Positions 1-5,598 of a stretch of 6,730 nucleotides of DNA are shown in pieces. This DNA comes from DATLEX01 sp035525045 (GTDB taxonomy: Bacteria; Acidobacteriota; Thermoanaerobaculia; Gp7-AA8): NCBI GenBank assembly GCA_035525045.1, contig DATLEX010000301.1:1-6730 (forward strand), read 5' to 3'. A program made the position numbers and the translations under genes. The number at the start of each line of letters is the position of its first letter. Positions within the stretch are counted from its first letter, which is position 1. The notes beneath the pieces were generated by a model, which was given only the letters and a program-made list of their open reading frames with translations, ran no database searches and was not told the origin of the DNA.

Positions 1-1
1 G

Positions 2-565
2 GTCTGGTACACGGGGCAGTTCTACGCGCTCTTCTTCCTGCAGAACGTGCTGAAGGTCGACTTCGTCGTCGCCAACATCGTGGTGGCGGTGGCGCTGGCG
101 CTCGGCACGCCGTTCTTCATCGTCTTCGGCGCGCTTTCCGATCGGTGGGGGCGGAAGAAGATCATGATGACCGGCAACCTCATCGCCGCGCTGTCGTACT
201 ACCCGATCTATCGGGCGATGAGCGCCTACCAGGCCAGCCCCGTCATGCTGACGCTGCTGATCTTCATCCAGGTGATCTTCGTGACGATGGTCTACGGCCC
301 GATCGCCGCCTTCCTGGTGGAGGCCTTCCCGGCGAAGATCCGCTACACGTCGCTCTCGCTTCCCTACCACATCGGCAACGGCTGGTTCGGCGGCTTCACG
401 CCGCTGATCGCCACCGCCGTGGTGGCCAGGACGGGCAACATCTACGCCGGCCTCTGGTACCCGATCTCGGTGGCCCTTTTGACCTTCGTGGTCGGCTCGC
501 TGTTCCTCAAGGAGAGCAAGGACGTGCGGATCTGGGACGAGGTGGAGCAGCCGGCCGGATCTTGA
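2..565 (+). CDS. MFS transporter, metabolite:H+ symporter-like, C-terminal part (5' truncated)
   Basis: The frame is open from the left edge and ends at TGA 563-565, giving the last 187 residues of a longer protein (full MFS proteins are usually 400-550 aa). The fragment has several hydrophobic segments. It also has the loop motif GALSDRWGRKK (fragment residues about 43-53), the MFS motif-A repeat expected between TM8 and TM9. The opening WYTGQFYALFFLQ and the later VEAFPAKIRYTSLSLPYHIG resemble the ProP/ShiA-type branch (metabolite:H+ symporters), which move small organic solutes such as osmolytes or organic acids across the inner membrane. The substrate cannot be read from this part. The C-terminus ends in a short acidic cytoplasmic tail (KESKDVRIWDEVE). 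From memory, many relatives carry a long insertion between TM9 and TM10; here that loop is short. The stop lies 31 bp before the antitoxin start. Family assignment is confident; substrate is unknown. Confidence 0.9.
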   Translation, partial: VWYTGQFYALFFLQNVLKVDFVVANIVVAVALALGTPFFIVFGALSDRWGRKKIMMTGNLIAALSYYPIYRAMSAYQASPVMLTLLIFIQVIFVTMVYGPIAAFLVEAFPAKIRYTSLSLPYHIGNGWFGGFTPLIATAVVARTGNIYAGLWYPISVALLTFVVGSLFLKESKDVRIWDEVEQPAGS

Positions 566-590
566 CTTAGTCTGACGACTTAGCTAAGCT
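562..590 (+). promoter_or_regulatory. Putative sigma70-type promoter of the toxin-antitoxin operon, leaderless geometry
   Basis: TTGACT at 562-567 matches the -35 consensus at 5 of 6 positions. It is separated by 17 bp from TAAGCT at 585-590, which keeps the TA...T positions of a -10 box. With this -10, the +1 would fall at about 597, the A of the antitoxin ATG. No Shine-Dalgarno sequence lies between 585 and 596, so a leaderless mRNA is the natural reading. The -35 overlaps the stop codon of the upstream transporter gene. This is inferred from spacing and consensus only. Confidence 0.5.
564..588. repeat. Candidate operator: direct repeat GACTTAG plus 10-bp palindrome CTTAGCTAAG
   Basis: GACTTAG occurs at 564-570 and again at 577-583, 13 bp apart. 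The second copy runs into the perfect palindrome CTTAGCTAAG at 579-588. The palindrome covers the spacer end and part of the proposed -10 box. Phd/YefM antitoxins usually repress their own operon by binding short palindromes over the promoter, so this is the likely binding site. The sequence shows the repeats; the binding role is inferred. Confidence 0.45.
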
Positions 591-596
591 TCGGAC

Positions 597-827
597 ATGA
601 TCGAGGTCAACGTCCATGAGGCCAAAACGCAGCTTTCGCGGCTGCTCAAAAAGGTTGAGCAGGGAGAGGAAGTCGTCATCGCTCGCGCCGGGGAGCCGAT
701 CGCGAAGCTGGTCAGAATCGCCCCGCCGGCTCGCATCCGAAGGCTCGGCCAGTACGCGGGGCAGCTCCGGATCGCCGATGACTTCGATGCCCCGCTCGAT
801 CCCGAGACCTTCGAGCCTGAGCGGTGA
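597..827 (+). CDS. Type II antitoxin, Phd/YefM family
   Basis: A 76-aa protein with the classic N-terminal Phd/YefM fold signature: IEVNVHEAKTQLSRLLKKVEQGEEVVIARAGEPIAKLV (in pieces, residues 2-39). This forms the DNA-binding dimer. The C-terminal part (about residues 45-76, acidic, with DDFDAPLDPETFEPE) is the usual flexible segment that wraps around and blocks the partner toxin. The length is normal for the family. The protein neutralises the PIN toxin encoded next and probably represses the operon. The ATG at 597 has no ribosome binding site but sits where transcription should start. The TGA overlaps the toxin's GTG by 4 nt (GTGA), so translation is likely coupled. A Phd-type antitoxin paired with a PIN toxin is a common combination. 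Confidence 0.93.
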   Translation: MIEVNVHEAKTQLSRLLKKVEQGEEVVIARAGEPIAKLVRIAPPARIRRLGQYAGQLRIADDFDAPLDPETFEPER

Positions 828-1264
828 GGGTTCTCGTCGATACGCACTGCTGGCTTTGGGCCCTCGCCCGCCCCGAAGCTCTCAATCCCGCCGCGGCGAG
901 CCTGCTGGGGGACGCCGAGACGGAGGTGCTCTTCTCGGCTGCTTCTGTCTGGGAGATCGCCATCAAGTCGTCCCTCGGAAAGGTGATGCTCCCGGAAGGT
1001 TCGGACCTCTCGCTGTTCGACATTCTGGACAGTCTTCCGATGACCTCGCTGCCGGTTTTCGAGTCCCACGCCCGGCAGGTGGCCAAGCTTCCGCTGCATC
1101 ATCGTGATCCATTCGACCGGCTGCTGATCGCGCAGGCACAGGTGGAAGACCTTCCGATCCTCACCGCGGACGAGCAGTTCCTCGATTACGAGGTGGAGCT
1201 CATCTGGGCCGCACGCCGGCCTCCACGCCGCAGGCGGAGAAGCCGGCCGCGCCCGCGCAAATGA
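824..1264 (+). CDS. Type II toxin, VapC-like PIN-domain ribonuclease with Arg-rich C-terminal tail
   Basis: A 146-aa PIN-domain protein. The acidic metal-binding residues are all visible: D6 in LVDTHCWLWA, E44 in SVWEIAIK, D98 (with D95) in HRDPFDRLLIAQA, and D116 in LPILTADEQF. VapC-family toxins are Mg/Mn-dependent RNases that cut tRNA, rRNA or mRNA and stop growth when the antitoxin is lost; the RNA target here is unknown. The start is GTG 824, which overlaps the antitoxin stop and is preceded by no strong Shine-Dalgarno, consistent with coupling. The PIN fold would normally end near YEVELIW (about residue 128, family length about 125-130). Here an extra tail of about 17 residues follows, with 10 Arg and 1 Lys in residues 131-146. 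It could bind RNA or be a by-product of a lost stop codon. The catalytic core looks intact. Confidence 0.93.
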   Translation: MRVLVDTHCWLWALARPEALNPAAASLLGDAETEVLFSAASVWEIAIKSSLGKVMLPEGSDLSLFDILDSLPMTSLPVFESHARQVAKLPLHHRDPFDRLLIAQAQVEDLPILTADEQFLDYEVELIWAARRPPRRRRRSRPRPRK

Positions 1265-1306
1265 TCGGCTGGATCCCGCGATACCATGCGCATAGCCCGC
1301 TGAATC

Positions 1307-1312
1307 AGGAGG
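1307..1312 (+). promoter_or_regulatory. Strong Shine-Dalgarno AGGAGG deciding the start at 1318
   Basis: AGGAGG at 1307-1312 lies 5 nt before ATG 1318. It selects that start over the in-frame ATG at 1261, which overlaps the toxin stop and would place 19 polar residues ahead of the signal peptide. Confidence 0.85.
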
Positions 1313-1317
1313 CCCCC

Positions 1318-2013
1318 ATGATCCGCTATGCCTGCCCGCTCATGATCTCCCTCGTGCTCGCCGGCGCGCTGCCGGCCGCCGCTCCCGACCCGAAGGTTCC
1401 GCAGGGAGCGAACCTCGACGTGCCGGCCGGCTGGCAGGTGCGGCTCGACAGGCCCGATCCGAACGTCGTGGTCGGCTCCGACAAGGAGAAGGCCGGCATC
1501 TGGTTCGTCAACATGACACCGGGCTGGCACGTGACGACGGGCCCCTCCGCGATCTTCTACCACCCCGACAGCGTGGCCGCGGGGGAGAGCCGGATCGAGG
1601 CGGTCATCCATCTGTTCGAGCCGCACGGTCGCCATCGGGAGGCCTTCGGGATCTTCTTCGGCGGCTCCGATCTCGAGGGCCCCGGCCAGAGCTACGACTA
1701 TTTCGTGATCCGCAACTCCGGCGAGTTCCTGATCAAGCGCCGGAGCGGCAGCGAGACCGCGGTCATTCGAGAGTGGACGAAGAGCGACGCCATCGTCCCC
1801 TATCAAAAGGGGAAGCCATCGGTGAAGAACGTGCTGGCGGTCGAGGCGGGGAAGGACGAGGTGATCTTCCTGATCAACGGGGCGCGCGTGGCGGCTCTTC
1901 CGCGCTCCGAGGTCCGGCTGGATGGGATCGCCGGCCTCCGCATCAACCACCATGTGAACGTTCACGTCGAGGACCTTTCCATCCGTGCCCTCGCCGCTTC
2001 GGCGGAACGATGA
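1318..2013 (+). CDS. Secreted protein of unknown function, DUF1080/concanavalin-like fold likely
   Basis: A 231-aa protein. Residues 1-22 form a typical Sec signal peptide (MIRYACP, then a hydrophobic core, then LPAAA), so the mature protein is periplasmic or exported. No lipobox cysteine follows the core. The rest is beta-rich with alternating hydrophobic residues. It contains SRIEAVIHLFEP, EAFGIFFGGSDL, YDYFVIRNSGEFLIKRR, NVLAVEAGKDEVIFLING and a closing GLRINHHVNVHVEDLSI. This order (accurate-mass strand, FGIFFGG, then FxING and GxRxxHxxxxxxxD) resembles jelly-roll domains of the DUF1080/LamG type, which bind or cleave glycans. No catalytic residue can be named. The start is set by AGGAGG at 1307-1312. 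The gene converges on the SDR gene with only 13 bp between stop codons. The fold call is by eye, so function remains unknown. Confidence 0.8.
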   Translation: MIRYACPLMISLVLAGALPAAAPDPKVPQGANLDVPAGWQVRLDRPDPNVVVGSDKEKAGIWFVNMTPGWHVTTGPSAIFYHPDSVAAGESRIEAVIHLFEPHGRHREAFGIFFGGSDLEGPGQSYDYFVIRNSGEFLIKRRSGSETAVIREWTKSDAIVPYQKGKPSVKNVLAVEAGKDEVIFLINGARVAALPRSEVRLDGIAGLRINHHVNVHVEDLSIRALAASAER

Positions 2014-2018
2014 AATCC

Positions 2019-2033
2019 GGCCTGCACTAGGCC
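2019..2033. repeat. Small inverted repeat between convergent genes
   Basis: GGCCT at 2019-2023 and AGGCC at 2029-2033 form a 5-bp stem with a 5-nt loop between two convergent stop codons. There is no T-tract on either side. It may be a weak bidirectional stop signal or chance. Confidence 0.2.
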
Positions 2034-3079
2034 ATCGCCGCCGACCCGACCTCCGGGTGGGCGCGCATGAACTCGACCAGCCGCGGCAGGTAGTCCCGAA
2101 GAGGGGGAACCTCGATTCCCGTGCCGGCGAGGCCGGCGAGGGTGTTCGTCGTGTCGTACTGCGTCGGATGGACGAAATAGTCGATGGCGGCGGGCGGGAT
2201 GCGTATGAGGCGGTAGACGCCCGGCACGCGCTCGAGGGCGAATCGCGCCATGCTCCTGGTCATCGGGAGGCGGATCACCCGCCGCCCGGTCGCGGCCGCG
2301 GCGAGCTCGATGATCTCCGCGACCGTGAGCGGCTCGGGGTCGGCGAGCTGGTAGACCTTCCCCGCTGATTCCGGCCGCCCGCTGAGATGCTCGATCGCAC
2401 GCATGATGAAGTCGGAGGGGACCATGTTGAATCGATACCGCGACGGGCGCCCCACCACCGGCAGCACCGCCAGGCGCGGCTGGCGCAGCAACCACTGCAG
2501 GACGAAGTACGGCCCGTCGTACTTCTGCGTGGCACCGGTGACGCTGTCGCCGGCCACCACCGCCGGCCGGTAGACCGTTACCGGCAACCCGCCCCGCATC
2601 CGCTCCTGCACGAGCACTTCGGCAAGGAACTTCGTCTCCTCGTAGTGATTGTTGAAGGCCTGCCCCTTGTCGAGATCCGCCTCGGTGAAGACGCCGTCGT
2701 ACCGCCCGCTGACGAAACAGGTGCTCACGTAGTGCAGGCGGCGGAGCCGCGGGCAGCGCTCCGCGAAATCGGCGACGTGCCGAGTTCCGTCGACGTTCAC
2801 GCGGAGCCCCGTCTGGCGCGACACCATCAGGTCGTACACGGCCGCCAGGTGCCAGACCTCGACGACGTCGTCCCCGCGAGCCTCGACCGGCCGGGCGATG
2901 TCGCCCTCGACGATCTCCACCCGGCCGCCGAGGGAGGCGGCGCGCTCGCGGGCCAGCGCGGCGAACTTCGGTTGCACCAGGCAGCGAGCTCTCGCCTCCG
3001 GCTCACGGGCGAGAAGCCGCGGCAGAAGCTCCGAGCCGAGCAAGCCGGGGTAGCCGGTGAAGAAGACGACATCTGGCAT
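2027..3079 (-). CDS. Extended SDR-family NAD(P)-dependent oxidoreductase (thioester-reductase/NAD_binding_4-like)
   Basis: A 350-aa protein close to the usual length of extended SDRs. The Rossmann nucleotide motif TGYPGLLG (residues 8-15, TGxxGxxG) is at the N-terminus. VEGDIARP (about 57-64) and VWHLAAVYD (75-83) follow the standard SDR order. The catalytic set is S119 (in HYVST), Y146 and K150 (YEETK). YRPAVVAGDSVTG (170-182) is the substrate-loop motif of the branch containing thioester reductases and fatty acyl-CoA reductases. It probably oxidises or reduces a lipid- or CoA-linked carbonyl/alcohol in the cytoplasm, but the substrate cannot be read. The start at 3079 begins just before the first beta strand. 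No clear Shine-Dalgarno precedes it. Upstream in-frame codons give only Arg-rich, non-family sequence antisense to the phosphatase gene. It is divergent from the phosphatase (45 bp apart) and convergent with the secreted protein. Confidence 0.9.
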   Translation of the reverse strand: MPDVVFFTGYPGLLGSELLPRLLAREPEARARCLVQPKFAALARERAASLGGRVEIVEGDIARPVEARGDDVVEVWHLAAVYDLMVSRQTGLRVNVDGTRHVADFAERCPRLRRLHYVSTCFVSGRYDGVFTEADLDKGQAFNNHYEETKFLAEVLVQERMRGGLPVTVYRPAVVAGDSVTGATQKYDGPYFVLQWLLRQPRLAVLPVVGRPSRYRFNMVPSDFIMRAIEHLSGRPESAGKVYQLADPEPLTVAEIIELAAAATGRRVIRLPMTRSMARFALERVPGVYRLIRIPPAAIDYFVHPTQYDTTNTLAGLAGTGIEVPPLRDYLPRLVEFMRAHPEVGSAAMA

Positions 3080-3124
3080 ATTGAAGGGCCCGAAACCCCA
3101 TTCTCCCAGACTCGTACTCTCACC
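3080..3124. promoter_or_regulatory. Short divergent intergenic region between SDR and phosphatase genes
   Basis: These 45 bp must hold the start signals of two divergent genes. No convincing -35/-10 pair or Shine-Dalgarno is visible for either. On the + strand TACTCT (3115-3120) is -10-like but lies only 4 nt from the ATG. The promoters may extend into the coding sequence of the opposite gene. Confidence 0.3.
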
Positions 3125-4288
3125 ATGCGCACCTACGGCTGGCGAACCTACGGCGACGCCCTGCGCGAGCTCGGTCTCGGCGCGCTGGCCGGCATCCTCA
3201 TCCTGATCATCGAGCAGGGCGCGCACGACATCACGCCCTCGTTCGCCGACGTTGCCCGGAACGCCGTCCTCGGGGCGTTCATCTTCGGGGGAGCCCGCAG
3301 CCTGGAGACGGCGCTGAGCTGGGCCATCGAGCAGAGCCGCATCCCTACGACCTTCCGAACCGTGGTCTACATCGTCGGCGCGTGGGCGGGGTACTTCGCC
3401 GGCGTCATGACGGCGTGGATGGCCTTCGGCCGGCAGGACCGCGACCTCGACGCGACCGGCTTCCACTTCTTCTACGCCCTGGCGATCTCCGCGCTCCTGG
3501 CCATCCTCATGGGCCTGATCCTCCATCACAACCGCAAGCGGAGCGACCGCCTGCTCGCCTCGATCGCCCGCCTGAAAGAGCACGAGTTCGCGGAGAAGGA
3601 GCTGCAGATCGCGCGGGAGATGCAGGAGCGCCTCCTCCCGCCGGCCGACATCGAGCAGGACGGCTACCGCGTCACGGCGCGGACGCGGGCGGCGCACCTC
3701 GTCGGCGGCGACTTCTACGACGTGATCCGCCTCGACGACGGTGCGGTGGCCGTCCTGGCCGCCGACGTCTCCGGCAAAGGGATCGCCGCCAGCCTGCTGA
3801 TGGCCTCGTGCAAGGCGGCCGTCCCCTTCCTCGCCTCATCGGGCGGCGCAGCCGCGGTCATGACCGCGCTGAATCGCACCCTCTTCGATCAACTGCAGCG
3901 CCGCGAGTTCGTGGCGATGATCTTCTGCCGCTTCGAGCCGGAGAGCGGCCGGCTGCAGATCGTCAACGCCGGGATGCCCGATCCGATCGTCATCTCCTCC
4001 GATCGCACCATCCACACCGTCGCGTTCCAGGGCGACCGGCTCCCCCTCGGCGCGATGCGCCATACGCGCTACGAAGCCACGCCGCTGTCGCTCTCCCCCA
4101 GCCAGCGCCTCCTCCTCTTCTCCGACGGACTCCCGGAGGCCGTCACCGCCGACGGCCCCCTCGGCTACGAGCGCGCCGACTCGCTCATCCGCCAATGCAC
4201 GAGCGTCGACGAGATCCTCGACCAGCTCCAGACCAGCGGCGCCAGGATCGAAGACGACCTGACCCTCGTCATGCTGGAACGAAAGTAA
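3125..4288 (+). CDS. Membrane-anchored SpoIIE/RsbU-type PP2C serine/threonine phosphatase
   Basis: A 387-aa protein. The N-terminal part has about four hydrophobic segments (roughly residues 17-30, 45-57, 78-100 and 113-134). A charged linker helix follows, ending in EKELQIAREMQERLLPP (157-173), the signature that leads into this phosphatase domain. The catalytic domain has GGDFYDV (194-200, metal ligand D196), ADVSGKGIAASLLMA (213-227, D214), LFSDGLPEA (331-339, D334) and DDLTLVML (377-384, D378). All Mn/Mg-binding aspartates are present, so it should be active. Such enzymes dephosphorylate anti-sigma-factor antagonists (STAS proteins) in partner-switching pathways; no STAS or kinase gene is in the window. 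The membrane part has no recognised sensor domain. One oddity is NAGMPDP (281-287), where most relatives have NAGH. The start is ATG 3125 with no evident Shine-Dalgarno. Confidence 0.92.
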   Translation: MRTYGWRTYGDALRELGLGALAGILILIIEQGAHDITPSFADVARNAVLGAFIFGGARSLETALSWAIEQSRIPTTFRTVVYIVGAWAGYFAGVMTAWMAFGRQDRDLDATGFHFFYALAISALLAILMGLILHHNRKRSDRLLASIARLKEHEFAEKELQIAREMQERLLPPADIEQDGYRVTARTRAAHLVGGDFYDVIRLDDGAVAVLAADVSGKGIAASLLMASCKAAVPFLASSGGAAAVMTALNRTLFDQLQRREFVAMIFCRFEPESGRLQIVNAGMPDPIVISSDRTIHTVAFQGDRLPLGAMRHTRYEATPLSLSPSQRLLLFSDGLPEAVTADGPLGYERADSLIRQCTSVDEILDQLQTSGARIEDDLTLVMLERK

Positions 4289-4290
4289 AA

Positions 4291-4317
4291 TCCAAAATCT
4301 ACGTCAAGAGATTTGGA
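4291..4317 (-). terminator. AT-rich hairpin, possible weak terminator
   Basis: TCCAAAATCT (4291-4300) pairs with AGATTTGGA (4309-4317) across an 8-nt loop with one bulged A. Read on the minus strand, the stem is followed by TTTT and then ACTTTC, so it could end transcripts coming from the M28 gene. On the + strand the stem is followed by AAAATTT and then C-rich sequence, which is poor for termination after the phosphatase gene. The stem is AT-rich, so the call is tentative. Confidence 0.3.
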
Positions 4318-4338
4318 AAATTTCCCCCGCCCAACATC

Positions 4339-4374
4339 CGGGCTCGGGCCCGGGCTCGGGCGCGGGCCCGGGTT
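4339..4374 (+). repeat. Degenerate hexanucleotide tandem array, CGGGCN x6
   Basis: Six consecutive units read CGGGCT, CGGGCC, CGGGCT, CGGGCG, CGGGCC, CGGGTT. The first five positions are constant in all but the last unit, and the sixth varies. The array is the + strand counterpart of the array at 4512-4553, which has the same core on the minus strand. Confidence 0.85.
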
Positions 4375-4446
4375 CCGATCGACTCGCTGCCGCTTCCCTC
4401 GAAGCGTTGGACACTCCAAGATCGGCGGCATCGATCTGAACAAGCG

Positions 4447-4456
4447 ACGCATGCGT
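4447..4456. repeat. 10-bp perfect palindrome ACGCATGCGT
   Basis: ACGCATGCGT is its own reverse complement. It sits in the middle of the segment between the two hexamer arrays. It could be a protein-binding site, but nothing in the context shows this. Confidence 0.3.
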
Positions 4457-4482
4457 GACCCAAAAACCTGACCCCGATCGAC
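4456..4482. repeat. Short direct repeats TGACCC and CCGATCGAC between the hexamer arrays
   Basis: TGACCC occurs at 4456-4461 and 4469-4474, 13 bp apart, around an A-tract (CAAAAACC). CCGATCGAC at 4474-4482 repeats the 9 bp found at 4375-4383, just after the first hexamer array. Together they give the segment an internal repeat structure of unknown role. Confidence 0.4.
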
Positions 4483-4511
4483 CACCAGTACCATATCGTG
4501 CGGACACGCGA

Positions 4512-4553
4512 CCCGCGCCCGTGCCCGTGCCCGTGCCCGTGCCCGTGCCCGGC
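4512..4553 (-). repeat. Hexanucleotide tandem array, CACGGG x5 on the minus strand
   Basis: On the + strand the units read CCCGCG, then five identical CCCGTG, then CCCGGC. On the minus strand this is a CGGGCN array like the one at 4339-4374, so the two arrays form an imperfect inverted pair about 137 bp apart. Five identical units in a row suggest recent slippage or expansion. Confidence 0.9.
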
Positions 4554-4596
4554 TTTTCGGCTCACAAAACTTTGTCATGGAGAAATTGGTAAGCGC

Positions 4597-5565
4597 CTAA
4601 AATCCCAACTCCCGCACCACCCCCACCAACCCCTCCACCACCCGAGCCAGGCGGTCATAGTCGAGCGTCTCCGCCGCGTCCGTCGGCATGTGGTAGTGCG
4701 GATTCCTGAAGAGCGCCGTGTCGGTCACCATGATGGCGGACCAGCCGAACTGCCAGAACGACCACTGGTCGGACCAGCCGATCTGCGGGATCAGCTCCGG
4801 GAGCGCCGCCGACTCCGCCGGTACGTCGGAGGCCTCGCGGAAGGCGCGCACGCTGCGCTTCACCAGCTCGCGCGAGCGGAGATTGCCGGCGAACCCGAGG
4901 AAGTCGCCGGTCGACGGATAGAACAACCCCAGCAGCGCCGGATAGCTCTGCGAGCCGCGGCGGTCGGAGTAATAGCCGATCGACTCGAGGCTGAGCATGG
5001 CCACGATGTTCTCGCCGCGCCGGTGCGACCGCTCCGCGTACTGGTAGCTCCCCATGGCCGGCGTGGTGAAGTGCGGTGGCTCCTCGTTGACGAACGCCAC
5101 CAGGCGGACGGTCCGCGCCGGACCATCCCCGCCGAGCCGGCGCGCGATGGCCAGCAGCGCCGCAACGCCGCTCGCGTTGTCGTCCGCGCCGGGGGAGCCG
5201 AAGACGCTGTCGTAGTGCGCGCCGACGATGACGATCTCCTCAGCCTTCGACGAGCCGGCGATGTCGACCTCCACGTTCGAGCTGGACACGGTCCCGAGCT
5301 GATAAGTCTGGCGCATCGGCTCGTAGCCCGCGGCGAGGAACGACCGCTCGATGTGCCGCGCCGCCGCCTCGAGCGCCTCGGGGCGGAAGACGTTGCGCGG
5401 CCCGAGGGCGGTGAGCGCCTCCACGTCGGAACGAAGCAGTCGGGCGAGCTCGGCCTGGCGCGGTGTCGGCGGGCTCAGCCGCGGGCGCGGCGCCGAGCGC
5501 GTCGCCAGGTACCATACGGCCGCGCCCGCCAAGGCAACCACCACCGCCACCAGCACGAGTCTCAT
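4597..5565 (-). CDS. M28-family zinc aminopeptidase, membrane-anchored or exported
   Basis: A 322-aa protein. A hydrophobic N-terminal helix (residues 1-20, then basic ATRSAPRPR) acts as signal anchor, placing the enzyme in the periplasm. The di-zinc site is readable: H117 and D119 in GAHYDS, D128 in GADDNASG, E161 and E162 in VNEEPPHF, E194 in LSLESIGYYS, and H292 in NPHYHMPTD. In M28 enzymes H117, D128, E162 and H292 would be zinc ligands and E161 the general base. E194 stands where classical members have Asp. It likely removes N-terminal residues from peptides, but specificity is unknown. Start choice: ATG 5565 begins the anchor. In-frame GTG 5577 and TTG 5583 lie behind a GGAG (minus strand, about 5588-5591) and could be the real start, adding 4-6 residues. 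A divergent small gene begins 33 bp away. No strong terminator follows the stop. Confidence 0.93.
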   Translation of the reverse strand: MRLVLVAVVVALAGAAVWYLATRSAPRPRLSPPTPRQAELARLLRSDVEALTALGPRNVFRPEALEAAARHIERSFLAAGYEPMRQTYQLGTVSSSNVEVDIAGSSKAEEIVIVGAHYDSVFGSPGADDNASGVAALLAIARRLGGDGPARTVRLVAFVNEEPPHFTTPAMGSYQYAERSHRRGENIVAMLSLESIGYYSDRRGSQSYPALLGLFYPSTGDFLGFAGNLRSRELVKRSVRAFREASDVPAESAALPELIPQIGWSDQWSFWQFGWSAIMVTDTALFRNPHYHMPTDAAETLDYDRLARVVEGLVGVVRELGF

Positions 5566-5598
5566 CGACGCTGGCACGGGCAAGGATCTCCAACAGGC

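Larger units (their letters stand above)
4289..4596. other. Gene-free region with repeats, between phosphatase and M28 peptidase genes
   Basis: These 308 bp lie between the ends of two convergent genes and hold no credible coding sequence. They contain an AT-rich hairpin, two hexanucleotide arrays of opposite orientation and a central segment of about 137 bp with short direct repeats and a palindrome (listed separately). Frames through the arrays give only Arg-Ala, Pro-Gly or Pro-Cys strings, which are products of the repeats. Both flanks (4286-4322 and 4554-4600) are clearly more AT-rich than the rest of the window. Confidence 0.7.

Noticed and set aside
584..1102. Open frames antisense to the toxin-antitoxin pair
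   Set aside because: Low-complexity Arg/Ser-rich translations, no start signals; the + strand pair has clear family motifs.
1186..1965. Long open frame on the minus strand, antisense to the toxin end and the secreted protein
   Set aside because: Its translation is rich in Arg, Asp, Gly and Val with no fold-like pattern. It is the usual mirror of a GC-rich gene; the + strand frame has a signal peptide and a strong Shine-Dalgarno.
2387..3124. Upstream extension of the phosphatase frame on the plus strand
   Set aside because: Antisense to the SDR catalytic region, with composition typical of a shadow frame. The membrane segments start soon after Met 3125.
3080..3697. Upstream extension of the SDR frame on the minus strand
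   Set aside because: The added residues are Arg/Asp/Glu-rich without similarity to SDRs and run antisense to the phosphatase. The Rossmann strand begins right after the Met at 3079.
3382..4458. Long plus-strand frame overlapping the phosphatase
   Set aside because: Pro/Arg-rich shadow in a different frame; the true frame holds every PP2C motif.
4339..4553. CRISPR-like array
   Set aside because: The repeat units are only 6 bp, directly adjacent and without spacers. These are microsatellite-type arrays.
4498..5598. Long plus-strand frame antisense to the M28 gene, leading into the small membrane ORF
   Set aside because: It begins inside the hexamer repeat (Pro-Cys string) and is otherwise Arg/His-rich shadow sequence. 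Only the part from Met 5599 has a plausible membrane helix.
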